Of a stretch of 64,000 nucleotides of DNA, positions 27,025 to 34,958 are shown piece after piece; position 1 is the stretch's first letter, and every line of letters begins with the position of its first letter. A program made the translations under genes and the position numbers. A model generated the notes under the pieces. The model worked only from the letters and a program-made list of their open reading frames with translations. It made no database searches and was not told the origin of the DNA. The stretch lies in contig NZ_BMQB01000001.1 in assembly GCF_014647895.1 (NCBI RefSeq), forward strand, positions 744,001-808,000. Direction: 5' to 3'. Source of the stretch: Pilimelia anulata (GTDB lineage Bacteria > Actinomycetota > Actinomycetes > Mycobacteriales > Micromonosporaceae).

Positions 27025-27287
27025 TGCTAGATACGGGCTTGGGCCTGCCGGAACTCATGCAGGAGCTCGGCCAGCGTGGCGTCACGATGGTCCTGAAGGT
27101 TGATGGAGAACGTTCTGGATTCGGCCAGCGTCCTTGGACGGTTGTGGTGTCCGGTGCCGGCCTCGGTGAAGGGAACTCCTTCCATGCCGATTTCAGGACT
27201 TTCCGAGAGGCTCTGGATTTCACCATAGACAATTTGAGGGGCCTTCAAGGCGATTGGACTTGGTTGGATAAATATCCAGTCAGTTAA
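27024..27287 (+). CDS. probable immunity protein for the Doc-like toxin, 87 aa
   Basis: GTG 27024 shares its first base with the toxin stop (TAGTG), so the gene is translationally coupled to the toxin. The product is small, soluble and acidic, with a predicted alpha/beta mix: LPELMQELGQRGVTMVLKVD, a WTVVVSGAGLGEG strand, and a C-terminal helix (FREALDFTIDNLRGLQ) ending in DWTWLDKYPVS. It has no signal peptide and would act in the producer's cytoplasm. I do not recognise an established antidote of Doc or Fic (Phd, or a Fic-inhibitory helix with the (S/T)xxxE(G/N) motif) in it. Position and composition, lower GC like the toxin tip, are the evidence for immunity. Confidence 0.7.
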   Translation: MLDTGLGLPELMQELGQRGVTMVLKVDGERSGFGQRPWTVVVSGAGLGEGNSFHADFRTFREALDFTIDNLRGLQGDWTWLDKYPVS

Positions 27288-27384
27288 GTCCTCAGCCTCG
27301 CTCGCGCGGGTAATGAATGCCGGTTGATGCACAAAAGATCGGCATCTTGAATGTGAGACCCGAACCTATTCGGGCCACGGAATA

Positions 27385-27423
27385 CGAGATGGCCCGGTTG
27401 CCACACGCAGCCGGGCCATCTCG
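27385..27423. terminator. terminator hairpin after the toxin-immunity operon
   Basis: CGAGATGGCCCGG (27385-27397) and CCGGGCCATCTCG (27411-27423) are perfectly complementary over 13 bp with a 13-nt loop. It lies 97 bp past the immunity stop and before the insertion element, so it probably ends the toxin operon. Confidence 0.7.
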
Positions 27424-27451
27424 CTGCGTAATCAATCGTCCCGGCGCGTAC

Positions 27452-28849
27452 GGGGTCTGTCAAACGAACGGTGTAACGCCGGTTGTTGAGGACGACTTGC
27501 GGCCTGGGGACCGGCGTCCTTCGAAGGCGATGTCGAAGGCGTTGAGGGCGGGTTTCCAGCGCATGGTCTAGCGGCGGCGGCCTTGGCCGGTGGGGTCGAG
27601 ACTCATCACGGCGAGGTAGACGCATTTGAGTGCGGCGGCCTCGTTGGGGAAGTGCCGCGGGCGCGGACGGCGCGGCGGATTCGGGCGTTGACGGACTCGA
27701 TCGCGTTGGTGGAGCAGACCACGGTGCGGATCTCGGTGTCGAAGGCCGGGAAAGGCGTGAACTCCGCCCACGCGTTGGTCCAGAGCCGGACGATGGCCGG
27801 GTATTTGCTGCCCCAGGCGTCGGTGAACTCGGCGAAGCGGGTCTTCGTGGCGGCCTCGGTGGGTGCGGTGTAGACCGGACGAAGCGCCTTGGCGATGGCG
27901 TCCCAGTGCTGACGACCCGCGTAGCGGAATGAGGCCCGTAGCAGATGGATCACGCAGGTCTGCACCACCGCGCCGGCCAGACCTCGGCGATCGCGTCGGG
28001 TAGGCCCTTGAGGCCGTCACAGACGACCATGCACGCATCCGCGACGCCCCGATTCTTCAGCTCCGTCAGGACCTGCAGCCAGAACTTGGCGCCTTCACCC
28101 CCGTCGCCGGCCCACAACCCGAGGATGTCGCGGGTGCCCTCGACGGTCACCGCCAAGGCCACGTAGATCGGCCGGTTGGCGACCTTCCCCTCGCGGATCT
28201 TCACATACACGGCGTCCAGGAAGATGACCGGATACACGGCGTCCAGAGGCCGGTTCTGCCACTCGGCCATGCCCTCGACGACCTTGTCGGTGATCGCCGA
28301 GATCGTCTGCCGGGATACCTGCGCGCCATACACCTCGGCCAGGTGCGCCGCGATCTCCCCGGTCGTCAAGCCCTTGGCCGACAGCGAGATCACCATGTCC
28401 TCGACCCCCGGACAGCCGCCGCTGGCGCTTCTTGACGATGGTCGGCTCGAACGAGCCGTTGCGGTCACGCGGGACGGTGACCTCGACCGGACCGATCTCG
28501 GTCAAGACGGTCTTGGCCCGGGCGCCGTTGCGGCTGTTGCCGCCGTTATTGCCCACCGGATCGCCCTTGTCATAACCGAGGCGGTCGCTCAGCTCGCCTT
28601 CCAGCCCGGACTCCAAGACCCGCTTGGTCAGCTGCTGCAGCAGCCCGCCCTCCCCGGTCAGCTGCACCCCCGCGGTCCGGGCCTGCTCCACCAGCCGGCC
28701 GACCAGCTCGCCGTCAACCCCGTCCACCGGCGGCTGCGCCGCATCGATCTTCTTCGCCACCGCGGCAGTATCCACGCCGGCCGTTGCTGCTTCGCTCATC
28801 AGGTGCTGCTCCCTTGATCAGGAGTTACACCGTTCGTCTTACAGTCCCC
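27452..28849 (-). mobile_element. IS256-family insertion sequence, inactive
   Basis: Terminal inverted repeats of 29 bp lie at 27452-27480 and 28821-28849 and match at 25 positions; the shared core is ACGAACGGTGTAAC. The 1398-bp element encodes one IS256/Mutator-type transposase on the reverse strand. I see no 8-bp target duplication at the ends (GCGCGTAC left, GCGGTGAG right), so flanking DNA has changed or the element recombined. It sits between the immunity gene and the lectin gene. Confidence 0.85.
27460..28799 (-). pseudogene. IS256-family transposase, broken by frameshifts and a nonsense codon
   Basis: ATG 28799 has a GGGAG upstream. The protein follows the family: an N-terminal region with RDRNGSFEPTIVKKRQRRL, an EDMVISLSAKGLTTGEI segment, the DDE core (IFLDAVYVKIREG, MVVCDGLKGLPDAIAEVW), then CVIHLLRASFRY, STNAIESVNARIRRA and ALKCVYLAVMSLDPTG. 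The pieces lie in different frames. One extra G near 28412, one missing G near 27970 and one missing G near 27655 each restore the family sequence. A TAG at 27568-27570 also stands where the family has Trp; beyond it MRWKPALNAF is still readable to a TGA at 27460 in the left repeat. It is therefore dead. Confidence 0.88.
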
Positions 28850-28952
28850 GCGGTGAGCCGACAGCCCGCGGGGGACCGCCGGCTCACCGCGGGTCGGCGC
28901 GGCTCGTCAGGTCACCGCGCGCCGTGCGGGACCCGGTCCGCTCGGCCCCTGC

Positions 28953-29402
28953 TCACCAGGCCCAGCGCTGGTAGTTGCCGCCGTTGCAGCCGAGCGTGTA
29001 GGCCTCGCCCTTGCCGTTGCTGTCGAGGCAGCGGCCGGTGGCGACGTTCTTCGCCTCCCAGCCGTACCGGGTCGAGGTGAGCTGCCACTCCTGGTAGGAG
29101 CCGTCGTTGCAGGGCAGCGTGTAGGCCTCGCCCTTGCCGTTGCTGTCCAGGCAGCGCCAGGTCTGGACGTTGACGAACTTGACGCCGTACCGCCCGTTCT
29201 CCCGCCGCCAGTTCTGGTAGTTGCCGCCGTTGCAGGCGAGCGTGTAGGCGTCGCCGGCGCCGTTGCTGTCCAGGCAGAGCAGCGCGGCGACGTTCTTGAC
29301 GGTGCCGCCGTCGACCGCCGCGCCGGCCGGCGCGGCGGTCAGTGGACCGGACACCAGCGCGGTCGCCGTGGCCGCGGTGGCGAGCAGAGTGATGAGCTTC
29401 AT
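28953..29402 (-). CDS. secreted ricin-type beta-trefoil lectin
   Basis: The protein has 149 residues from ATG 29402 with GGAGGA 4 nt upstream. A signal peptide (MKLITLLATAATATALVSG) ends near APAGAAV. The mature part is a single beta-trefoil of three repeats, each with a CLDSNGxGxAYTLxCN core and a QxW motif (NYQNW, SYQEW, NYQRW). Ricin folds of this type bind galactose-like or other sugars. With no attached catalytic domain it is probably an extracellular carbohydrate-binding protein. It is divergent from the HTH/peptidoglycan regulator at 29698, sharing the gap of 295 bp. Confidence 0.9.
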   Translation of the reverse strand: MKLITLLATAATATALVSGPLTAAPAGAAVDGGTVKNVAALLCLDSNGAGDAYTLACNGGNYQNWRRENGRYGVKFVNVQTWRCLDSNGKGEAYTLPCNDGSYQEWQLTSTRYGWEAKNVATGRCLDSNGKGEAYTLGCNGGNYQRWAW

Positions 29403-29697
29403 GGGTTCCTCCGTGTGGTCGGTCCGGCCGTTGCCGGCTCCGGTGATGGGCCGTGCGGGCGGCGTTGGCTGCCGGGGTGCGGTTCCTGTGGCTCGGCCGC
29501 CTGCCGCACCAACGCTCCGGCAGCCGCTCGGTACGGAACAAGCGGCCGGGACGCCGCGGGACGCCCGGGACGCCGCCGCCGCGGTGACCCGGCCCGGCCG
29601 GTCCGAGGCGGGACGCGTCCCGGGGCGTGCCGGCCCACTATGGACAAGCGCGCGCCGGGTGGGGTCGAATGTCGGTACCACTACGCGTCCCACGGGG

Positions 29698-30750
29698 GTG
29701 ACGGCGTTGCCTGCGGATCTTGCTTCCCTGCTGACCGACCTGAAGCGGCGCAGCGGTCTGAGCTACGACGTGATCGGCCGGCGTACCCACATCAGCAAGT
29801 CGACGATTCACCGCTACTGCCGCGGCGAGTCGGTACCACCCGACTTCGCGACCGTCGAACGGATCGCCGCGCTCTGCGGCGCGACCGCCGCGGAACAGGG
29901 TCAGCTTCACCTGAGTTGGAACGCCGCGGCGGCGGCGATGGCGGACGCCGCGCCGGATCCCACGCAGCCCGATCCCGTGCCGTCGGGCCCCGCCGACGGC
30001 GCAGCGGGCCCGACCGGGGCCGCGAGGTCGCCGGCACGGCGGCGCGGGCGCGGGCCGGGGTGGCGCCTCGGCCGGGCGGTTGCCGTCGGCCTCGCGACGG
30101 TACTGGCGCTGAGCGGGGTCAGCCTGTGGTGGCCCCGCACCGACTCGGATGCCGACCCCAGCCACTGGCTGCTGGACGGCCCGTGCGCCGCGCCGGTGGG
30201 GCTGGGCCGGAGCGACGGCTGCGTCCAGGAGCTGCAACGGCTGCTCGCCAACGCCGGGGCCGACATCGAGGTCGACGGCACCTTCGGCCCGGTGACGCTC
30301 GGCAAGGTCACGGCGTACCAGATGCTGGCGAAGCTGCCGGTGACGGGCGTGGCGGATCTCGCCACCAAGCGGGCCCTCTACTCGCACGCGGTCACGCTGC
30401 AGTCCTGGCCGGCGGAGCGGGTCGAGGCCCGCATCCGGGAGGTCTTCCGCGAGGCGCCGGACCTGGCCGTCCGGGTTGCCCACTGCCGGTCCCGGCTGGA
30501 CCCGCTGTACGCGACGCCCAACCCCGACCGCAGTCGCAACTGGGGCGTCTTCCAGCTCTCCGACGCGCTGGTGAGCGAACTCGGCGGAACGCCGCTGCTG
30601 GCACTGGACCCGGAGTGGAACATCCGCGCGACCCACCGCCGCTACCTCGCCAGCGGCGACTTCGGCGACCGGGCCTGCTACCGGGCGAATCACCCACCCG
30701 GCCCGGCGTCGGCCGAGGTGGCCTCCGGCCGGCGCGCCCCGCCGCGCTGA
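29698..30750 (+). CDS. HTH-transmembrane-peptidoglycan-binding protein with inactive lytic-transglycosylase-like domain
   Basis: From GTG 29698 (weak G-rich RBS; TTG 29707 possible) the protein has 350 residues. Order: an XRE-type HTH (about 1-65, LSYDVIGRRTHISKSTIHRY), an Ala/Pro linker, one transmembrane helix (about 125-145, VAVGLATVLALSGVSLWW), a PG_binding_1-like domain (about 175-225, CVQELQRLLANAGADIEVDG), and an SLT/lysozyme-like domain (about 242-335). In active relatives the catalytic Glu lies in a CES motif; here it reads HCRSRLDP, so Glu is replaced by Arg. The arrangement suggests a one-component regulator that senses peptidoglycan outside and binds DNA inside. This function is inferred, the architecture is seen. 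Confidence 0.75.
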   Translation: MTALPADLASLLTDLKRRSGLSYDVIGRRTHISKSTIHRYCRGESVPPDFATVERIAALCGATAAEQGQLHLSWNAAAAAMADAAPDPTQPDPVPSGPADGAAGPTGAARSPARRRGRGPGWRLGRAVAVGLATVLALSGVSLWWPRTDSDADPSHWLLDGPCAAPVGLGRSDGCVQELQRLLANAGADIEVDGTFGPVTLGKVTAYQMLAKLPVTGVADLATKRALYSHAVTLQSWPAERVEARIREVFREAPDLAVRVAHCRSRLDPLYATPNPDRSRNWGVFQLSDALVSELGGTPLLALDPEWNIRATHRRYLASGDFGDRACYRANHPPGPASAEVASGRRAPPR

Positions 30751-30988
30751 GATCCGCCGGCCGGGTCCGCCGCCGGGGGCGGACGAGAGACAGGTACCGG
30801 CTTCGAAATACCGTGGCCCGACCGCTCCACCCCGCCGCCCCGACCGGCGCCGGGCGGCCGCGCCGTGCGTGTCGGGTGGCCGGCGCGCCGGCCGCGCGGG
30901 TGATCCGCGGCGGCGGGACGCGCCGCTCCGGCGCGACGTGCGCGGGCGGGCTACGGTGTGGGCACTGCGCCGACCGCGGGGAGGTCCG

Positions 30989-31801
30989 ATGACGGGCAAG
31001 GCACGGGCCGACCGCCGCGCGCGCCCCGCCGGGGAGCGGCGCCGGCCGTCCGGGCTCCGCCGGCGGATCGTCGGCGCGGTCGCCGGGGTGCTGGCGCTGG
31101 CGGCGCTCGGCGGGTGCGGCCTGGTCCCGCTGTTCGACCGGCACGAGACCCGCGAGCAGACGTACGCCGGCCCTATCACCCGGCTCCTGATCGACACCGA
31201 CGGCGGCGACCTCGCCGTGCGGGCCGGTACCGGCCCGCACGTGACCGTCCGCCGCCGGCTCACCTGGTCCGGCCGCCGGCCGGTGCTGACCGAGCGGCAG
31301 GCCGACGGGGCGCTGGAGATCCGGGCCCGGTGCGCGTCCCGCCGGTCGTGCTCGGTCGACCACGTCGTCGAGGTGCCCGCGGGGATAGCCGTCCACGCCG
31401 GTACCGACGCCGGGGACGTGCGCACCACCGGGCTGACCGGCGAGCAGTGGATCACCACGGACAGCGGCGACGTCCGGATCGGCGGCGCGGCCGGGCCGGT
31501 CGCCGTCCGGGTGGACAGCGGCTCGATCGTGGCCGACGCGCTGACCGCGCCGACGGTCGACGCGGCCACCGACGCCGGCGACATCCGGCTGCTGTTCGCC
31601 GCGGCGCCGCGGGCGGTGTCCGGCCGGACGGACAGCGGCGACATCGACGTCGGCGTACCGCCGGTGCCGGGCGGGTACCGGGTGGACGCCGCGACGGACG
31701 CGGGGGACCGGTCGATCGCGGTGGAGAACAGCCCGGCGAGCGGGCGGACGATCGCGGTGCGCACCGACAGCGGCGACATCGGCCTGCACGCCACCGCCTG
31801 A
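30989..31801 (+). CDS. DUF4097-type beta-helix lipoprotein
   Basis: The protein has 270 residues from ATG 30989 with GGGGAGG upstream. A basic start and hydrophobic segment end in LAALGGC, a lipobox, so it is probably anchored on the outer face of the membrane. The rest is a repetitive beta structure with recurring TDSGD/TDAGD turns (TDAGDVRT, TDSGDVRI, TDAGDIRL, TDSGDIDV, TDSGDIGL), characteristic of DUF4097 adhesin-like domains. The function is unknown. It stands alone between the HTH regulator and the subtilase. A TACGGT -10-like box lies about 30 bp upstream. Confidence 0.8.
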   Translation: MTGKARADRRARPAGERRRPSGLRRRIVGAVAGVLALAALGGCGLVPLFDRHETREQTYAGPITRLLIDTDGGDLAVRAGTGPHVTVRRRLTWSGRRPVLTERQADGALEIRARCASRRSCSVDHVVEVPAGIAVHAGTDAGDVRTTGLTGEQWITTDSGDVRIGGAAGPVAVRVDSGSIVADALTAPTVDAATDAGDIRLLFAAAPRAVSGRTDSGDIDVGVPPVPGGYRVDAATDAGDRSIAVENSPASGRTIAVRTDSGDIGLHATA

Positions 31802-31875
31802 CGCCGACCCCGGCCGCGGGCGCGGGCCGGCGCGCGATCGGCCCGCCAGCGCGGCGCAGCCGCTCCGGGCGCGGG

Positions 31876-31908
31876 TTGGCACGAATTGGCCGTCCGATGT
31901 GCCAATTC
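31876..31908. promoter_or_regulatory. overlapping inverted repeats upstream of the subtilase
   Basis: GAATTGGC (31883-31890) and GCCAATTC (31901-31908) form a perfect 8-bp dyad with a 10-bp spacer. A second pair, TTGGCAC (31876-31882) and GTGCCAA (31899-31905), overlaps it. The site lies about 120 bp upstream of the protease start and is AT-rich for this genome, so it is a plausible operator. Confidence 0.45.
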
Positions 31909-32028
31909 ATCGATGGTTGTCGAGGTCGAGGGGTTTCCCGGTTTCCGGGCGGCGCGCGCTTTCCTAGCATCGGTCCACCCCGGCCGACGGCCGGAATCCC
32001 GCGCACCCTCCCGATCCCTGGAGCACCC

Positions 32029-33273
32029 ATGAACAGCGCACCGCGGCGCCGCGCCCACCCGCGCGCCCTGTCCCTGGCGGCCGCCCTGGCCGCCGCGCTC
32101 ACCCCCGTCGCCCTCGTCCCCGCCGCGGCCCACGCCGCCCCGGCCGCACCCGCCGGTACGGTCGTCGCCGCCCGCGAGCCCATCCCCGGCCGCTACCTCG
32201 TGGCCCTGCGCGACACCCGGTCCGCCGCGGCCACCGCCGCCGGCCTCGTCCGGGCGCACGGCGGCCGGGTCGCCGCCACCTACGGCGCCGGCCGCGGCTT
32301 CCTCGCCGCCGGCCTGAGCCCCGCCGCCGCCCGCGCGCTGGCCGGCGACGGCGCCGTCCGCGCCGTGTACGAGGAGGGGACCGCCCACCTCGCCGACGCC
32401 GCGGCCGGGCCGGCGCCGGCCGACCCCGCCTGGGGCCTGGACCGGCTGGACCAGCGGAAGCTGCCGCTGGACAGGAAGTACAACCCGCCGAACACCGGGT
32501 CCGCCGTCACCGCGTACGTGATCGACAGCGGTATCCGGCGCACGCACGCCGAGTTCGGCGGGCGGGCCAGCGTGGGCGGCGACTTCAGCGACAGCAAGCC
32601 GGCCGACGGCAGTGACTGCAACGGCCACGGTACGCACGTCGCCGGGACGATCGGCGGCCGGACGTACGGCGTGGCCCGGGAGGTGAAGCTGGTCGCGTTG
32701 CGCACGTTCGGCTGCGGTTCGTCCGCGCCCGACTCGTGGGCCCTGAACGCGCTGGAGTGGCTGGGCAAGAACGGTGTCAAGCCGGCCGTGGTGAACATGA
32801 GCCTGTCGTTCGACACCGCCGACTTCGCCGCGGAGATGATCCGCGACCTGTCCCGGCAGGGCTTCGTGTTCGCGGTGGCGGCCGGCAACGACGGCGCCGA
32901 CGCATGTCGCACCGGGCCCGCGCGCATCCCCGAGGTGGTGACCGTCGGCAACACCCAGCGCGACGACCGCCGCAACTCCAGCTCCAACTACGGCACCTGC
33001 GTCGACCTCTTCGCCCCCGGTACGAACATCGAATCGGCGTCGCACAGCAGCGACACCGGCAGCACCCAGAAGACCGGTACGTCGATGGCCAGCCCGCACG
33101 CCGCCGGCGCGCTGGCGCTCTGGCTGCACGCGAACCCGGATGCCACCCCGGCCGCCGCGCACGACGGCATCGTGGCGGCGGCGACCACGGGCGAGGTCAA
33201 GAACCCCGGCGCCGGCTCGCCGAACAAGTTGCTGAACGTCCAGTTCGGCGCGGTCAGGAGTGGGCGAGGCTGA
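32029..33273 (+). CDS. secreted S8 serine protease (proteinase K-like subtilase)
   Basis: The protein has 414 residues from ATG 32029 (GGAG upstream). A long signal peptide ends near AHAAPA, followed by an I9-type inhibitory propeptide (IPGRYLVALRD, about 48-120) and the catalytic domain. The triad is complete: Asp in AYVIDSGI (about 166), His in NGHGTHVAGTIGG (about 200), Ser in GTSMASPHAAG (about 350); the oxyanion Asn is in AAGNDGADAC. It is an extracellular protease made as a zymogen. It ends at the fold without a P-domain. Its 3' end overlaps the convergent M48 gene by 20 bp. Confidence 0.93.
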   Translation: MNSAPRRRAHPRALSLAAALAAALTPVALVPAAAHAAPAAPAGTVVAAREPIPGRYLVALRDTRSAAATAAGLVRAHGGRVAATYGAGRGFLAAGLSPAAARALAGDGAVRAVYEEGTAHLADAAAGPAPADPAWGLDRLDQRKLPLDRKYNPPNTGSAVTAYVIDSGIRRTHAEFGGRASVGGDFSDSKPADGSDCNGHGTHVAGTIGGRTYGVAREVKLVALRTFGCGSSAPDSWALNALEWLGKNGVKPAVVNMSLSFDTADFAAEMIRDLSRQGFVFAVAAGNDGADACRTGPARIPEVVTVGNTQRDDRRNSSSNYGTCVDLFAPGTNIESASHSSDTGSTQKTGTSMASPHAAGALALWLHANPDATPAAAHDGIVAAATTGEVKNPGAGSPNKLLNVQFGAVRSGRG

Positions 33274-34642
33274 GCCGGACCGGCTCCGCGGCCGGGGACA
33301 GCTCGGCGTCGATCCGGGCGTCCTCGGCCGGGCTCAGCCGTACCGACAGCGGCTGCGGCGGGCGGGCGTCGAGCATCGCCGCCCGCAGGCCCGGCTGCGG
33401 GTGGCTGGCGAACAGCCGGGCGTCGGTGCGGACCGACTCGCGGCGCAGCGCGGCGAGCCGGCCGCGGCGGCCGGCGAGCACGGCGTCGGCCTCGGCCCGC
33501 CATTGCGCCGGGCCGCCGCCGGCGCGGGCGCTGCGGCACAGGACGGTCTCCAGCGACTCGGCCGCGATCAGCTTGTCCAGCAGGCGGCGGGTGGCGGCGG
33601 TGCCGGCGGCGGCCGCGGCCAGCTCGTCGGCCCGGTACTCGGCGCGCTGCGAGTCGCGCAGCGTCAGCCAGCACAGGACGGCGTGCGCCAGCCCGACCAG
33701 CCGGCCGGCGAGCCGCAGGAGCAGCCGGCTGACCCGGTCGGCGACCAGGACGAGCAGGCCCACGGTGGTGCCGTCGCCGCCGACGTGCGGGGCGGGCGCG
33801 AGCAGGTCGGCCACCTCCGCCAGCGTCGCGCAGGCGGACCCGGTCAGCCGGGTGCGGCGGACGTCGCCGTTGACGAAGTGGGCGAGTTCGTGGCCCAGCA
33901 GGGCCACCCGCTCCTGCGGGTCCAGGGCGCTCCACAAGGGCAGGCCCAGGGTGAGGACGCGGCGCCCCCGCAGCCCGACGGTGCCGGCGGACGCGTTGAG
34001 CGCGTCGTCGAGAATGATCACGTCCGGGCGCGGGGCGCCGACCGCGGCGGCGACGCGGTCCACCAGGGCGTGCAGCCGCGGGGCGGCCGCCCGGTCCAGC
34101 GGCGTCGCCAGCGGGTCCAGCCGGCCGAGCCGGGGGCGCAGCGTCCACGCGGCGGCAAGGGCCAGCAGGCCGGGCACGAGCAGCGGGGTCGGGAAGTCGC
34201 GGGCGACCAGCAGCGCGCCGACCACGGCGAGCGCCGCCACGCCGGCGTGCAGGGCGAGGGCCGCGGCCAGCGCGGCCACCCGGGCCGGGCCGGGGGTGCG
34301 CCGGCCGAGCGGGGCGGCGGCCAGCGCGGCGAACAGGCGGTTCCCGGACCGGTACGCGAACCGGAACGCCAGCCGGTCCGGCCAGCGGGCGGTGAAGTCG
34401 CGGTCGGGCCGGTCCGGGTCGTACGCGTCGAGGTTCCACTCGCACGCCGGGCACCACGGCGGCCGCCCGGCCGGGCGGTGCAGCCGGTGGGCGCAGCGCG
34501 GGCAGCCGGCCGGTGCGTCGACCGGCCCGGGCCGCACCGGCGGCGTGGCCACCGCGGGCGGCGTGGGCCGAGCGGGCGTCACGGGTCGGACGGGCGGAGC
34601 GGGGCGCACCCCGCGGGCGTGGATCGTCATGATGCCGGACAT
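33254..34642 (-). CDS. M48-family membrane zinc metalloprotease with zinc ribbon
   Basis: From ATG 34642 the protein has 462 residues; ATG 34630 is possible, and neither has a strong RBS. An N-terminal zinc ribbon (CPRC and CPAC, about 46-72) is followed by hydrophobic helices (about 120-170), then the peptidase domain with HELAHFVNGD (about 250) and the downstream EYRADELAA glutamate. This matches HtpX/M48 peptidases, membrane enzymes that act on membrane or partly folded proteins. More membrane segments lie after the active site. The zinc ribbon is an extra compared with HtpX. It is convergent with the subtilase gene and divergent from the sulfur operon. Confidence 0.83.
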   Translation of the reverse strand: MSGIMTIHARGVRPAPPVRPVTPARPTPPAVATPPVRPGPVDAPAGCPRCAHRLHRPAGRPPWCPACEWNLDAYDPDRPDRDFTARWPDRLAFRFAYRSGNRLFAALAAAPLGRRTPGPARVAALAAALALHAGVAALAVVGALLVARDFPTPLLVPGLLALAAAWTLRPRLGRLDPLATPLDRAAAPRLHALVDRVAAAVGAPRPDVIILDDALNASAGTVGLRGRRVLTLGLPLWSALDPQERVALLGHELAHFVNGDVRRTRLTGSACATLAEVADLLAPAPHVGGDGTTVGLLVLVADRVSRLLLRLAGRLVGLAHAVLCWLTLRDSQRAEYRADELAAAAAGTAATRRLLDKLIAAESLETVLCRSARAGGGPAQWRAEADAVLAGRRGRLAALRRESVRTDARLFASHPQPGLRAAMLDARPPQPLSVRLSPAEDARIDAELSPAAEPVRLSLAHS

Positions 34643-34708
34643 CGTGGCACCGATCCCCGGTACGAACCGGGCGTCTGTCGGCAATCCGACCGTCTTGATT
34701 AACCCTAC

Positions 34709-34744
34709 TTGACAGATAGGAATACTGGGTTGCATGCTCTTCGC
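34709..34744 (+). promoter_or_regulatory. leaderless promoter of the leader-peptide/sulfur operon
   Basis: A consensus TTGACA (34709-34714), an 18-bp spacer and CATGCT (34733-34738) are followed by 6 nt and the ATG of the leader peptide at 34745. The stretch is strikingly AT-rich for this window (34691-34730), consistent with a regulated promoter. Confidence 0.55.
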
Positions 34745-34837
34745 ATGACGAGCCACGGACCGCACCGCGACGCACCGGTCGTCGCGGCCCCCCGCGGCCG
34801 CGCCCGGCCCCGGGCGTCCGCCCGCTGCTGTCGCTGA
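34745..34837 (+). CDS. regulatory leader peptide, 30 aa, ending Cys-Cys-Arg
   Basis: ATG 34745 opens a 30-codon frame, MTSHGPHRDAP...ARCCR, Arg-rich and with two adjacent Cys codons (TGC TGT) two codons before the stop. It starts about 6 nt from a -10 box and ends 121 bp before the permease gene. Short peptides with Cys codons near the end are known upstream of sulfur-assimilation genes in mycobacteria and other actinobacteria. There, slow translation at Cys codons when cysteine is scarce changes folding of the following mRNA and raises downstream expression. The downstream genes fit sulfur uptake. I did not identify a definite pair of alternative hairpins in the gap. Confidence 0.6.
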   Translation: MTSHGPHRDAPVVAAPRGRARPRASARCCR

Positions 34838-34958
34838 CCGCACCGCGCCCGACCCGGCCGCCCACCGCCCGGCCACCCCGCCGGCCCACGGCCGCTGCCC
34901 CGCTACCGCCACCACAGAGCCGCCCCGGGCCGGGGTCACCGGTGAAGGGAGTCGCCCG

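Noticed and set aside
27444..28857. Target-site duplication of the IS256 element
   Set aside because: The 8 bp on the two sides differ, and no shifted alignment gave a match.
28850..28952. Part of a larger composite transposon reaching the lectin gene
   Set aside because: Only one insertion element is present, and the lectin gene has host-like composition and its own promoter region.
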